Shown here: positions 1-8,552 of the stretch, piece by piece
How positions within the stretch are numbered: the first letter of the stretch is position 1
Layout of the letters: every line of letters starts with the position of its first letter
Origin: Cereibacter_A azotoformans
GTDB taxonomy: Bacteria; Pseudomonadota; Alphaproteobacteria; Rhodobacterales; Rhodobacteraceae
Assembly (NCBI RefSeq): GCF_003050905.1
Contig: NZ_QAOT01000010.1
Length of the DNA: 64,000 nucleotides
Reading direction: 5' to 3' (one strand)
The notes under the pieces: generated by a model
What the model was told of the DNA's origin: nothing
Databases searched by the model: none
Seen by the model: only the letters and a program-made list of their open reading frames with translations
Position numbers and translations under genes: made by a program

Positions 1-199
1 GCCCGCCCCTTGGTCAATCCGAGAAGTTGCGCGTGATTGGCCGTCCGCCGCTGCGTCACCCGCCGGGCCGTGTGGACGGAGACCCACGTCGGAAGGGGGC
101 GGACGAGCCGCGGTGTCCGCCCGTGGCGCAGGCTGATCCAGATCAACAAGGGCTGCGGACGGTGTGATGTAGCATCGCGCATCAACCGGGGAGGGTGCC

Positions 200-1261
200 A
201 TGGATGTCGTGCCGCTCGTGGATCTCGTGGGAGAGGCGCGGACATCGGCCCTTTTTGGCTTGCTCACCGGGCTCGTTTTCGGAATCTCCGCGCAGCGGTC
301 GGCCTTCTGCCTGCGGGCGGCCACGGTCGAGTTTGCCCGCGGCCAGTTCGGGCAGCGGATGGCGGTCTGGCTGCTGACCTTCTCGACGGCGCTGGTCTGG
401 GTGCAGGCGGCCGAGGCCCTGGGCTTCTTCCGGGCGGACGAGGCGCGGATGATGGCCGTCACCGGATCCTGGTCGGGGGCGATCCTCGGGGGCTTTCTCT
501 TCGGCGCCGGCATGGTCCTGGCCCGCGGTTGCTCGGGGCGGCTTCTGGTGCTGGCGGCGACGGGGAACCTGCGCTCGGTGGTGGCCGGTCTGATATTCGC
601 CGTAGTGGCGCAGATGTCGCTGCACGGCTGGCTCGCGCCCTTGCGCGACTGGCTTGCGCGGCTGTGGGTGACGCCGGCGGGGCGGAACGTGGATCTGCTC
701 GATTTGCTGGGCATGCCCCGCGCGACGGGCCTTGTGCTGGGGCTTGCGCTCGCGGTCTTTGCGCTCTGGCTTGCCCGCAGGAACAGGATCGGTGTCTCGA
801 CCCTCGTCTTCGCCTCGGGCGTGGGCTTCGCCGCAGCCCTCGGCTGGGTGCTGACCTACAGCCTCGCGCAGGTCAGCTTCGAACCCGTGGCGGTCACCTC
901 GGCGACCTTCAGTGGGCCCTCGGCGAACACGCTCATGTTCTTTCTGGTGCCGGAGCCGGAGTTCGGCTTCGACGTGGGGCTTGTGCCGGGCGTGTTCCTG
1001 GGTGCGCTGATCGCCGCCGGTTTCGCGCGGGAACTGAAGTTCCAGGGTTTCGACGGTGCGCCGGCCATGCGGCGGGCGATGATCGGCGCCGTCCTGATGG
1101 GCTTCGGCGCGATGCTCGCGGGTGGCTGCGCGATCGGGGCGGGTGTGTCGGGAACCTCGATCTTCGTGGCGACGGCCTGGCTCGCACTTCTCTGCATGTG
1201 GATCGGCGCCGTTCTGACCGATCTGGTTGTCGATCAGGCGGCGCGTCCCGCCCTTGCCTAG
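200..1261 (+). CDS. YeeE/YedE-family (SoxT-like) sulfur transporter
   Basis: A 353-residue polytopic membrane protein of the YeeE/YedE (DUF395) family, whose members bring thiosulfate or other sulfur species across the inner membrane by relaying them along cysteines. Family-type cysteines are visible at about C37 (SAFCLR), C111 (RGCSG) and C310 (GGCAIGAG), each in or next to a hydrophobic helix. The ATG at 200 follows a GGGGAGGG ribosome binding site. It faces soxH, and the two stop codons overlap in a shared CTAG. With soxT at 11932 it makes a pair of related transporters that bracket the sox genes. The exact substrate (thiosulfate, sulfite or sulfane sulfur) cannot be read from sequence. 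Confidence 0.85.
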   Translation: MDVVPLVDLVGEARTSALFGLLTGLVFGISAQRSAFCLRAATVEFARGQFGQRMAVWLLTFSTALVWVQAAEALGFFRADEARMMAVTGSWSGAILGGFLFGAGMVLARGCSGRLLVLAATGNLRSVVAGLIFAVVAQMSLHGWLAPLRDWLARLWVTPAGRNVDLLDLLGMPRATGLVLGLALAVFALWLARRNRIGVSTLVFASGVGFAAALGWVLTYSLAQVSFEPVAVTSATFSGPSANTLMFFLVPEPEFGFDVGLVPGVFLGALIAAGFARELKFQGFDGAPAMRRAMIGAVLMGFGAMLAGGCAIGAGVSGTSIFVATAWLALLCMWIGAVLTDLVVDQAARPALA

Positions 1262-2160
1262 CCCGGCAGGTAGCGGTAGCCCTTGGCCGCCCGCTCGACC
1301 CGGCCGATCCCCCCCTCGGGCAGATGGAAGCCGACGAGGATCAGGCCATCCGCCGACAGCTGATCGAGAAGGCCCACGCGCGTTTCGGCCGCCAGCTCGG
1401 CATCCTGATCCGAGGGCGAGGGCCAGTCCGGCCGCTCGAAATTGACATGGGGGTTCGTCACCGCGTCGCCCAGGATCATCATGGGGTCCGCCGCATCGAT
1501 CAGGAAGGCCATGTGTCCGGGCGTGTGGCCGGGGGTGAGACGGGCCGTGACGCCCGGCAACACCGCCTCGCCGTCCTCGAACAGCGAGATCCGGTCGGCG
1601 ATGGCCCCAAGCCGCCGCCGCGCGCCCGCGGCAAAGCTCTGCCGCGCCTCGCCGATCGTCGAGGCCGTGTCGGGGTCCATCCAGTAGTCGAACTCGGCCC
1701 GCCCCATCATGTGCCGGGCGTTGGCGAAGAGCGGCTCGTCGAACTCATCCAGCAGCCCCCAAAGATGATCCGGGTGGCCGTGGGTAAAGAGGACATGGGT
1801 GACCTCCTCGGGTGACAGATCGAGCGCGTCCAGCGCCTCGGACAGCCGGCCCGCCGTCGGCATGAAATCCGCGCCCGCACCCACGTCGAACAGGATGGTG
1901 CGGCTGCCGTCGCGCAGGAGGGTCACGTTGCACGGCGGCTCGAGCGCGCCGCCCGCGATGCCGTGACGGGCGAGGATCGGCGCCAGCTCCGTCTCGGGCA
2001 TGCCGCCGAAGACGAAATCAACGGGCAGCACCAGATGGCCGTCCGAGAGCGTCTCGACCTGCATCGCCCCGCTCTCGATGCGGCTGGCGGACCAGAGGCG
2101 CTGCGGCAGGGCGATCCCGGCGGCTGCGGTGGCGAGGAAGTGGCGGCGGGAGACGAGCAT
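1258..2160 (-). CDS. soxH: SoxH-like periplasmic metallo-beta-lactamase-fold hydrolase
   Basis: A 300-residue metallo-beta-lactamase-fold protein with an N-terminal twin-arginine type leader (SRRHFLA at residues 4-10, then a hydrophobic stretch), so it is probably exported folded to the periplasm. The metal motif HGHPDH is at residues 127-132. It is the last gene of the leftward sox cluster, the place held by soxG/soxH in Paracoccus, where these proteins are not essential for thiosulfate oxidation. It could equally be called SoxG-like; the two are related and only one is present here. Its start lies 80 bases after the soxF stop. The substrate is unknown. Confidence 0.75.
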   Translation of the reverse strand: MLVSRRHFLATAAAGIALPQRLWSASRIESGAMQVETLSDGHLVLPVDFVFGGMPETELAPILARHGIAGGALEPPCNVTLLRDGSRTILFDVGAGADFMPTAGRLSEALDALDLSPEEVTHVLFTHGHPDHLWGLLDEFDEPLFANARHMMGRAEFDYWMDPDTASTIGEARQSFAAGARRRLGAIADRISLFEDGEAVLPGVTARLTPGHTPGHMAFLIDAADPMMILGDAVTNPHVNFERPDWPSPSDQDAELAAETRVGLLDQLSADGLILVGFHLPEGGIGRVERAAKGYRYLPG

Positions 2161-2240
2161 GGCGGGCCTTTCCGTCTGGAGGGTGCAGCGGCGGCCCTTT
2201 GGCAGCCCGCCGCTGCGGGGGCGTTCACGGCGGCTGTCCC

Positions 2241-3503
2241 TCAGCCGAACATGTCGGAGGTGATGCCGGCATACCAGCCGAGACTCTGTTGCCAGGTGGC
2301 GAGGCGGGTGGCGCGATCCTCTTCGGGCTGGCTGATGAACCGGTCGATCGAGGCGATCTTCTCGGGCGTCGGCTCGTAGGTGCCACCGACCTTCACCGAA
2401 TCCTCGGGGGCAATGAGCGACCAGCAGGTGTTGACGTAGCGGGCAGGCGGGGCCGCGTTGCCCGAGATCTCGGCCAGGAGCACGGCCGTCACCACCTTCG
2501 CCTGGCTGTTGGCCGCCGAGGCCGACTTGGGCATGTCTCCGGCCACGGCCGCATCGCCCAGAATGAAGATGGCCGGATCGTCGCGGCTTTTCATCGAGGC
2601 GGGATCAATGGGCGCCCAGCCGGTCTCATCGGCAAGGCCCGCCTCGCCGATGATGCGGCCCGCGACCTGCCCCGGAATGACGTTGCAGACATCGACCTTC
2701 TCCACCTCGCCGTCGATCACCACTTCCATCCGGTCGGGGCGAACCTCGACGCGGTCGCCTCCCATCTCCGGGCCCAGACGCTCGATCATGTTGGGATAGT
2801 GCGCCTGCCAGCCTTCCTCGAAGAGCGTCTGCTTCGAATAGCCCTCCTTCGGATCGAGAAGCAGGATCCGGGCCGTCGGGTTCACCTGCGTGAAACGGTG
2901 CGCGATCATCGAGATCCGTTCGTAGGGACCGGGCGGGCAGCGGTAGGGGTTGGGCGGCGCGACCAGACAGAAGGTGCCGCCCTGCGGCATCGCGTCGAGC
3001 TGCTTGCGCAACAGGCGCGTCTGCCCGCCCGCCTTGTAGGCGTGCGGCATGAGATCGGCCGCGGCCAGCGTCCAGCCCGGAACGCTGTCATCGACAAAGT
3101 CGATTCCGGGGGACAGCACGAGCCAGTCCCAGTCGAGCGTTCCGCCCGCGGCCAGCGCCACCCGGCGCCGCTCGCGTCCCACGGCCGCCACCCGGTCGGA
3201 GATGAGCGTCACGCCAAGACCGCGCAGCCGGTCGTAGGAATGGGCGAGGCTCTCGAGACTGCGGAGCCCGCCCAGATGCAGATTCGAGAAGAAGCAGGTG
3301 TGATAGACCGCATTCGGCTCGATCAGCGTGATGTCGGCGGCACCCGCAGCTTCGGCCGCAAGGTGGCGCGCGACCGAGGCTCCGCCTGCGCCACCGCCAA
3401 CCACGAGCACTTGGGCCCGGGCCTGCCCCGTGACGGCCGGTGCGGCAAGGCAGGCCGCGGAGGATGCGAGGAAGGTGCGGCGGGTCAGTCTCATCGGCGT
3501 CAC
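2241..3503 (-). CDS. soxF: SoxF, flavocytochrome c sulfide dehydrogenase-type flavoprotein
   Basis: A 420-residue FAD protein homologous to the flavoprotein subunit (FccB) of flavocytochrome c sulfide dehydrogenase. It starts with a Tat leader (LTRRTFLAS). The dinucleotide-binding motif VVGGGAGGASVARHL is at about residues 34-48. C70 in HTCFFSN aligns with the cysteine that carries covalent FAD in FccB, and C189 (RCPPGPYER) and C360 (NTCWS) match its redox-active disulfide pair. FccB works with a cytochrome partner, SoxE in Paracoccus. No soxE is present here, so the electron acceptor is open. It sits downstream of soxD after a 94-base gap and upstream of soxH. Confidence 0.9.
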   Translation of the reverse strand: MTPMRLTRRTFLASSAACLAAPAVTGQARAQVLVVGGGAGGASVARHLAAEAAGAADITLIEPNAVYHTCFFSNLHLGGLRSLESLAHSYDRLRGLGVTLISDRVAAVGRERRRVALAAGGTLDWDWLVLSPGIDFVDDSVPGWTLAAADLMPHAYKAGGQTRLLRKQLDAMPQGGTFCLVAPPNPYRCPPGPYERISMIAHRFTQVNPTARILLLDPKEGYSKQTLFEEGWQAHYPNMIERLGPEMGGDRVEVRPDRMEVVIDGEVEKVDVCNVIPGQVAGRIIGEAGLADETGWAPIDPASMKSRDDPAIFILGDAAVAGDMPKSASAANSQAKVVTAVLLAEISGNAAPPARYVNTCWSLIAPEDSVKVGGTYEPTPEKIASIDRFISQPEEDRATRLATWQQSLGWYAGITSDMFG

Positions 3504-3597
3504 TCCTTCGGGTCGGGATAGGGTCGAACCGGGCCCCTCCCGTCTCTGCGGGCCAAGACAGCGCCGGGGCCGTGCCGGCGGCCGTGAAGGGGCATCT

Positions 3598-4233
3598 TCA
3601 GTCCGTCGTATCGTCCGGGGTCACGTCAAGCACCGTTGCGTGCATGGTGATCTCGACCTCCTGCTTGCAGTCCGTCATGCAGGGAGGGTGGCTGAAGGCC
3701 GGGACCTCGGTCGTCGCCCGGTCGTCCACGAAGAAGCCATCGGCGTTCGGCATCTCGACCTCGAGGAAGTTCTCGCGTGACAGGGTGAACTCCTCGTCCA
3801 CGAGATCGTTGTTGTAGAGCAGGTAGGCCACGATCGCGTAGGTCTCATCGCTGGTCAGACTGCGCGCATCCCCGAAGGGCATGGCGCGGTGGACGTAATC
3901 CCAGGCGGTCGAAAGATAGGGCCAGTAGCTGCCGATGGTCTTCTGCGGATCGTCGTGATCGAGCGTGCCCTGGCCTCCCGCCAGCTTGGGCCAGTTGTCC
4001 ACCCCCTCGCCGAACTCGCCGTGGCAGAGGGCACAGCGTTCGGAAAAGAGCTCTTCCCCCGTCAGCACGTCGCCCGAACCTTCGGGCAAGCCAAACCCGT
4101 CGGGCCGGATGTCGAGATCCCAGGCGGCGACCTCTTCGGGCAGGGCGATCCGGCCGATGCGCGGGGCCTCGGCCGCGGCCGCAGGGGCGGAGAGCAGCGC
4201 CGTCAGCAGCAGAAGCTCAGGAAATCTCGACAT
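3598..4233 (-). CDS. soxD: SoxD, short monoheme cytochrome c subunit of sulfane dehydrogenase
   Basis: A 211-residue secreted c-type cytochrome with a signal peptide (about residues 1-21), a single heme site CALCH at residues 67-71 and a probable Met ligand in RAMPFG near residue 118. It matches the N-terminal part of SoxD, the electron-accepting partner of the SoxC molybdoprotein in Sox(CD)2, which removes six electrons from SoxY-bound sulfane sulfur. Its start overlaps the soxC end by 17 bases, as expected for a coupled pair. Paracoccus SoxD is roughly 380 residues with two hemes; here the second heme domain is missing. The CMTDCK near residue 190 lacks the histidine of a heme motif. Confidence 0.85.
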   Translation of the reverse strand: MSRFPELLLLTALLSAPAAAAEAPRIGRIALPEEVAAWDLDIRPDGFGLPEGSGDVLTGEELFSERCALCHGEFGEGVDNWPKLAGGQGTLDHDDPQKTIGSYWPYLSTAWDYVHRAMPFGDARSLTSDETYAIVAYLLYNNDLVDEEFTLSRENFLEVEMPNADGFFVDDRATTEVPAFSHPPCMTDCKQEVEITMHATVLDVTPDDTTD

Positions 4234-5479
4234 TTTCCGCCTCTCCGTTCGTCTTGACCCACCAGGTGTGGATGCCGTTGTTGTGGTAGACCGAGTTCAC
4301 GCCGCGGAAGCTGCGCAGCTGCTCCTTGGTCGGCTGGACGTAGCCGGTGCTGTCCACCGCGCGGGATTGCAGCAGCAGTTCCGAGCCGTTCCAGTCGAAC
4401 TCGAAGTAGAAGCGGTGCAGCGCCTTGTCGTGGCTCGCCCCCGACAGGCGCGCCTGCTGCCAGTTCTTGCCGCCGTCGAGCGAGACATGCACCTCGCGGA
4501 TCGACCCCCGCCCCGACCAGGCGAGGCCCGAGATCACCGTGGGGCCGGGGCCGTGGGTGATCGGTGCCTGCGGGCTGGGGCTGGTGATGATCGACTTGGC
4601 GTCCATCTCCCAGGTCCAGCGGCGCGAGCGGCCGTCGGCCATCGTATCGGTGTATTTCGAGGTTTCCTCGCGGTGCTCCCACGGCTGGTCGCCCACCTCG
4701 ACGCGGCGCAGCCACTTGACCCACATGTTGCCCTCCCAACCCGGCACCACCAGCCGGACAGGGTAGCCATGCTCCTTGCGCAGCGCCTCGCCATTGGCCT
4801 TGAAGGCCACCAGCACGTCATCGAGCGCCTTCCCGATCGGGATGGAGCGGCTCATCGAGGAAGCGTCAGCACCTTCCATCAGAACCCATTTGCCTTCCGG
4901 CTTCACCCCGGCTTCGGCCAGAAGGGTGCGCAGCGGGATGCCGGTATATTCCATGTTGTGGATCATGCCGTGGGTGAACTGGCAGCCGTTGAGCTGCGCG
5001 CCCGCCCATTCCATCCCGCCGTTCGCCGCGCATTCGAGGAAGTATGTGTGGTTCTCGCGCGGGAAGCGGATCAGGTCGTCGTAGGTGAAGACGAGCGGCC
5101 GTTCGACAAGCCCGTGGATCATCAGCCGCCAGTCGGGCTTGGCCAGTTCGATGGCGCCGGCGTGATGACGCTCGAAGGCGCAGCCCTGCGGGGTGATCGT
5201 GCCGTCAAGCTCGTGGATCGGGGTGAAGTTGACCGAGCTGATCGTGTCCGCGGTCAACCATTCCACATTGCGCCGCACGACGTGGGATTCGAAGTGGATC
5301 GGCATTCCGTAGGGCGTGGCGTCCACCCCGTCGCCCAGCGACTGGGCCCAGGGCTGCACTTCGGTGATCAGCGGGTCGGGTCCACCGGCGCGCGCGGCCG
5401 TGGCGGCCAGCGCGCCTCCGGCTGCGGCCCCGGCCAGGAAGCCGCGGCGGGTGGTGCCCTTTTTCGTGGTATCGGTCAT
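4217..5479 (-). CDS. soxC: SoxC, sulfane dehydrogenase molybdenum subunit
   Basis: A 420-residue protein of the sulfite oxidase family. It carries a Tat leader (TTRRGFLAGAAAGGALAA), in line with cytoplasmic folding around molybdenum cofactor before export. The cysteine that ligates molybdenum is C150 in TYFLECAANGG. The first half is the Mo-cofactor domain and the C-terminal roughly 120 residues are the Ig-like dimerisation domain. With SoxD it oxidises the outer sulfur of the SoxY persulfide, which allows full conversion of thiosulfate to sulfate rather than to sulfur globules. Gene order soxB-soxC-soxD is conserved; the start is 15 bases after the soxB stop. Confidence 0.93.
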   Translation of the reverse strand: MTDTTKKGTTRRGFLAGAAAGGALAATAARAGGPDPLITEVQPWAQSLGDGVDATPYGMPIHFESHVVRRNVEWLTADTISSVNFTPIHELDGTITPQGCAFERHHAGAIELAKPDWRLMIHGLVERPLVFTYDDLIRFPRENHTYFLECAANGGMEWAGAQLNGCQFTHGMIHNMEYTGIPLRTLLAEAGVKPEGKWVLMEGADASSMSRSIPIGKALDDVLVAFKANGEALRKEHGYPVRLVVPGWEGNMWVKWLRRVEVGDQPWEHREETSKYTDTMADGRSRRWTWEMDAKSIITSPSPQAPITHGPGPTVISGLAWSGRGSIREVHVSLDGGKNWQQARLSGASHDKALHRFYFEFDWNGSELLLQSRAVDSTGYVQPTKEQLRSFRGVNSVYHNNGIHTWWVKTNGEAENVEIS

Positions 5480-5494
5480 GGCGGTCCTCTCGTC

Positions 5495-7186
5495 TCAGGC
5501 GCCGGTTATGGTGACGGAGCTGTTCGGCTCCAGCCTCACGGTGCCGATCTTCTTCAGGTGGCTTTCGACCACGTCCCAGATCTGCGGCCCCTCGGTTCCC
5601 TCGTTGACCGAGGCCCAGCCGGCGACGGTGTAGCTGCGGGCCGGGTCGATCGCCTCGCCGGTGCGCAGCAGCGTCATCTCCGAGATCCGGCTGCCGATCG
5701 GCTGCGAGATGTCGATGCGGTAGCCGAGGCCGCCGACGCGGACCATGTCGCCGCCCTGCTGGTAGTAGGGATCGGGGTTGAAGATGTTGTCGGCCACGTC
5801 CTCGAGCACGGTCCTGAGGAACTCGCCGGTCATCTGGTTGCGGTAGCAGGCGCCGTAGGTCATCGAGGTGGCGTTCAGCAGGTCCTCGCGGCGGATGGCT
5901 TCGCCGGGCATGACGCTCGGACCCCAGCGCACGCCGGGGGACATGGCGATCTCGGCATCGCGCTCGGACAGCATCGCCTGGCAGATCAGGTCGTCCCAGG
6001 TGCCGTTGAAGTTGCCCCGGCGGTAGAGGAGGCTTTCGGTGCGGGCCAGTTCCTCGGAAAGCTGCGCCTGATACGGTGCCCGCTCGGTATCGACCAGCGC
6101 CGCCATCTCGGCATCCGGGGCGATGACGTCGGAGAAGATCGGGATCAGCTTGTGGCGGAAGCCCATCATCCGCCCGTCGCGCACGTCGAGATCCACCCGG
6201 CTCACGAACTTGCCGTGTGAGCCCGAGGCGATCAGGATGGTCTCGCCCACCAGAAGCGGCTCGGGCAGGGCGTCGTGGGTGTGGCCGGTGAGGATGACGT
6301 CGATCCCCTTGACCCGCGACGCCATCTTGCGGTCGACGTCGAAGCCGTTGTGCGAGAGGCAGACGACCAGATCGACGCCCTTTTCGCGCACCTCGTCCAC
6401 CATCTCCTGCATCCGCTCCTCGCGGACGCCGAACGAGTATTCGGGAAACATCCAGCCGGGGTTGGCGATCGGCATGTAGGGGAAGGCCTGGCCGATCACG
6501 GCGATGCGCAGGCCGCCGCGCTCGAAGATCTCGTAGGGCGGGAAGGCGGGCTCGTTCCATTCCTTGTCGAAGATGTTGGCGCCGAGGAAGGGGAAGGGCA
6601 GGGCGTCGACGATCTCCGTCACGCGCTCGGTGCCCAGCGTCCATTCCCAGTGCGAGGTCATGGCATCGACCTTGAGCGCGTTCATCGCATTGACCATGTC
6701 CTGCCCCTTGGTCAGCAGCGAGGTCATCGAGCCGTGCCAGGTATCGCCGCCGTCCAGCAGCAGCGCCTCGGGGCGCGCCGCGCGGATCGCCTTCACCACG
6801 GTCGCGATGCGGTCCATCCCGCCCATCCGGCCATAGGTCTTGCCGAGAGCCTCGAAATCCACATGGGTCAGGGCATAGGCTTCAGGGCTGCCCGGCTTCA
6901 GGCCGTAGAGCTTCAGGAAATCCGCCCCGCTCACATGCGGCGGCCGCCCCTTGGCCTCGCCCACGCCGAGGTTGATCTCGGGCTCGCGGAACCAGATCGG
7001 CTTCAGCTGGGCGTGGATGTCGGTGATGTGGATCAGCGTCAGGTTGCCGAAGTCCTCGAACTGCAGCAGCTGGTCCTGGCTCAGGGCCTGCTGCGCGGCA
7101 AGTCGCGACCAGCGGCCGATGCCCGAGGCGCCCCAGATCACCGAGGCGGCCATGCTGGCCTGAAGGAACTCGCGGCGGGAAATCAT
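5495..7186 (-). CDS. soxB: SoxB, SoxY-sulfate thiol sulfohydrolase
   Basis: A 563-residue periplasmic hydrolase of the 5'-nucleotidase/calcineurin-like phosphoesterase superfamily, the usual SoxB length. It has a Tat leader (ISRREFLQA). Di-metal (manganese) site motifs are visible: HITDIHAQLKP near residue 55, GGDTWHGS near 145, SHNGFDVDRK near 275, and GHTHD near 300. SoxB releases sulfate hydrolytically from the S-thiosulfonate adduct on the SoxY cysteine. It lies between soxA and soxC. The 101-base gap from soxA contains a strong hairpin, which may set soxB levels apart from soxXYZA. Confidence 0.95.
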   Translation of the reverse strand: MISRREFLQASMAASVIWGASGIGRWSRLAAQQALSQDQLLQFEDFGNLTLIHITDIHAQLKPIWFREPEINLGVGEAKGRPPHVSGADFLKLYGLKPGSPEAYALTHVDFEALGKTYGRMGGMDRIATVVKAIRAARPEALLLDGGDTWHGSMTSLLTKGQDMVNAMNALKVDAMTSHWEWTLGTERVTEIVDALPFPFLGANIFDKEWNEPAFPPYEIFERGGLRIAVIGQAFPYMPIANPGWMFPEYSFGVREERMQEMVDEVREKGVDLVVCLSHNGFDVDRKMASRVKGIDVILTGHTHDALPEPLLVGETILIASGSHGKFVSRVDLDVRDGRMMGFRHKLIPIFSDVIAPDAEMAALVDTERAPYQAQLSEELARTESLLYRRGNFNGTWDDLICQAMLSERDAEIAMSPGVRWGPSVMPGEAIRREDLLNATSMTYGACYRNQMTGEFLRTVLEDVADNIFNPDPYYQQGGDMVRVGGLGYRIDISQPIGSRISEMTLLRTGEAIDPARSYTVAGWASVNEGTEGPQIWDVVESHLKKIGTVRLEPNSSVTITGA

Positions 7187-7259
7187 CGGATCGTCCTTTG
7201 CGGGCAGCCGCCTTCGGTCGCGTCAGGCGACGCGCCGGGGGATCGGCCGGAAGGGGGAG

Positions 7260-7280
7260 GGCGCGCGGACCCCGCGCGCC
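7260..7280 (-). promoter_or_regulatory. Intercistronic hairpin between soxA and soxB
   Basis: Perfect 9-bp inverted repeat GGCGCGCGG / CCGCGCGCC with a 3-base loop, in the only sizeable gap between soxA and soxB. There is no T-run after it on the transcribed strand, so it looks more like an mRNA-stabilising or processing hairpin than a full terminator. Confidence 0.4.
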
Positions 7281-7287
7281 GGAGCGT

Positions 7288-8145
7288 TTACTGGCGGACC
7301 GCCAGACCCTCGACGGGAAGCGTCATGCCGCGCGAGGCGACGTAAAGCTCCAGCGCGCGGAATTCGGGCGAGCCCGCCTCGAAGGGCTCGCCGCGGGTGT
7401 CGCGGATGCAGCCCGAGAAGCGCTGGTGGATCGAGACGATCCCCGCATCGGCCAATCGGTACGTCGGGAAGCCGTTGATCTGGCCCTGGCTCAGGTGGTC
7501 GGCGCGGATCATCTTGCCCATGTTCACCTCGTGGCACGAGGCGCAGGCCAGTTCGAGCTGGCCATAGCGGGTGTAGTAGATCTCCTTGCCCTGCTCCCAG
7601 TAGGGTTCGGCGGGGCCGTCGATCTTGACCGAGATCGGCATCCCTCGCGACTGGAGCGAGATGGCCGAGGTCATCTGCTTCATCTGGGGCGAGTTCCACT
7701 TCCACGCTTCGGCGCCCATGCGGTCGGTCCGGCAGGTGTTGACGAAATTCTCGACCGACCAGATGTCGTTGCCGGCGGGATTGATCTTCGGCATCGAGGC
7801 GCGCACGCCCTTCATGCTCTCGATCCCCTCGTGGCACGAGGCGCAGGACTTGCCCTCGCTGCCGTCCGCGGCGTTCCAGAGGTCCACCCCCATGTCGGCG
7901 AAGACCATCGCCGGGTTGTCGAAGTCGTCCATCTCCAGCGCGCGGGTCTCGTCGGTGCGAAACAGCCAGCCGGAATAGACGGTGTCGAACACCTCCTTCA
8001 GGTGGTCGGGCGCCGGGGCGCGTGTCGCAAGCTCGATCTCGTCGTTGATGACAAGCTCGGCGTCGGGATGCGGGTCCGCCAGCGCCGGCCCGGTGGCGAG
8101 GGCAAGGATGGCGGCAAGAAGCGGGCTGCGCGGGCGCAGGCTCAT
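7288..8145 (-). CDS. soxA: SoxA, diheme cytochrome c subunit of SoxXA
   Basis: A 285-residue secreted cytochrome (signal peptide about residues 1-23). Heme sites are CASCH at 101-105 and CASCH at 201-205. C138 (NTCRTD) and C246 (FSGCIRDTR) fit the cysteine heme ligands of SoxA; the second is the catalytic cysteine that forms a persulfide. SoxXA couples thiosulfate oxidatively to the SoxY cysteine. The ATG at 8145 is chosen because GGGAGGAACC lies just upstream and a signal peptide follows; an upstream extension to 8262 would bury that signal. It follows soxZ by 59 bases. Confidence 0.94.
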   Translation of the reverse strand: MSLRPRSPLLAAILALATGPALADPHPDAELVINDEIELATRAPAPDHLKEVFDTVYSGWLFRTDETRALEMDDFDNPAMVFADMGVDLWNAADGSEGKSCASCHEGIESMKGVRASMPKINPAGNDIWSVENFVNTCRTDRMGAEAWKWNSPQMKQMTSAISLQSRGMPISVKIDGPAEPYWEQGKEIYYTRYGQLELACASCHEVNMGKMIRADHLSQGQINGFPTYRLADAGIVSIHQRFSGCIRDTRGEPFEAGSPEFRALELYVASRGMTLPVEGLAVRQ

Positions 8146-8204
8146 GTGGCGGTTCCTCCCTGGGTGGGGCCGCCCGCCTCCCCGCGGACGGCCTAGCCTT
8201 GGTG

Positions 8205-8534
8205 TCAGGCGACCTCGATCGGTTTCGCGTCCTCGTAGATCGAGCCGTCGTCGTCGTACCATGTGAACTTGAACTCGCCCGAGGCATCCACCTTCGCGTC
8301 GAATTCGAAGTAGGGGTTGGTCGAGACGGCGGGCTCGATCTTCACATCGATCACGTTCACCCCGTTGAAATCGCAGGTGAAGCGGTTGATGATCGAGCGC
8401 GGGATCAGGTTGCCATCGGGGTCCTTGCGCTGGCCGCTCTCCATCTGGTGGCTGATGAGCGTCTTGAGCGTGACGACCTCGCCGGGGCTGGCGGTCTTGG
8501 GCACCTTCACGCGGGGTTTTGCATCCTTGGCCAT
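8205..8534 (-). CDS. soxZ: SoxZ, sulfur carrier partner of SoxY
   Basis: A 109-residue protein of Ig-like beta fold with no signal peptide of its own, as usual for SoxZ, which is exported to the periplasm bound to Tat-targeted SoxY. The family-type segments ETLISHQME-like (KTLISHQMESG) near residue 27 and the FTWYDDDG stretch near residue 95 are present. It forms the SoxYZ heterodimer that shuttles sulfur intermediates between SoxXA, SoxB and SoxCD. It follows soxY after an 18-base gap that holds a GGGAGACGAGAG-like ribosome binding site. Confidence 0.93.
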   Translation of the reverse strand: MAKDAKPRVKVPKTASPGEVVTLKTLISHQMESGQRKDPDGNLIPRSIINRFTCDFNGVNVIDVKIEPAVSTNPYFEFDAKVDASGEFKFTWYDDDGSIYEDAKPIEVA

Positions 8535-8552
8535 GTCTCTCGTCTCCCTGTC

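Noticed and set aside
1..199. Left-edge 199 bases as the end of a gene
   Set aside because: No frame with family features or a clear stop context was found; treated as upstream region of the left transporter.
37..1815. A 592-codon open frame on the plus strand across the left transporter and soxH
   Set aside because: It is out of frame with both, Arg/Gly-rich without family features, and the other two frames encode well-recognised proteins. High GC content makes long spurious frames common.
3650..3680. CMTDCK near the SoxD C-terminus as a second heme site
   Set aside because: It lacks the histidine and spacing of a CxxCH motif.
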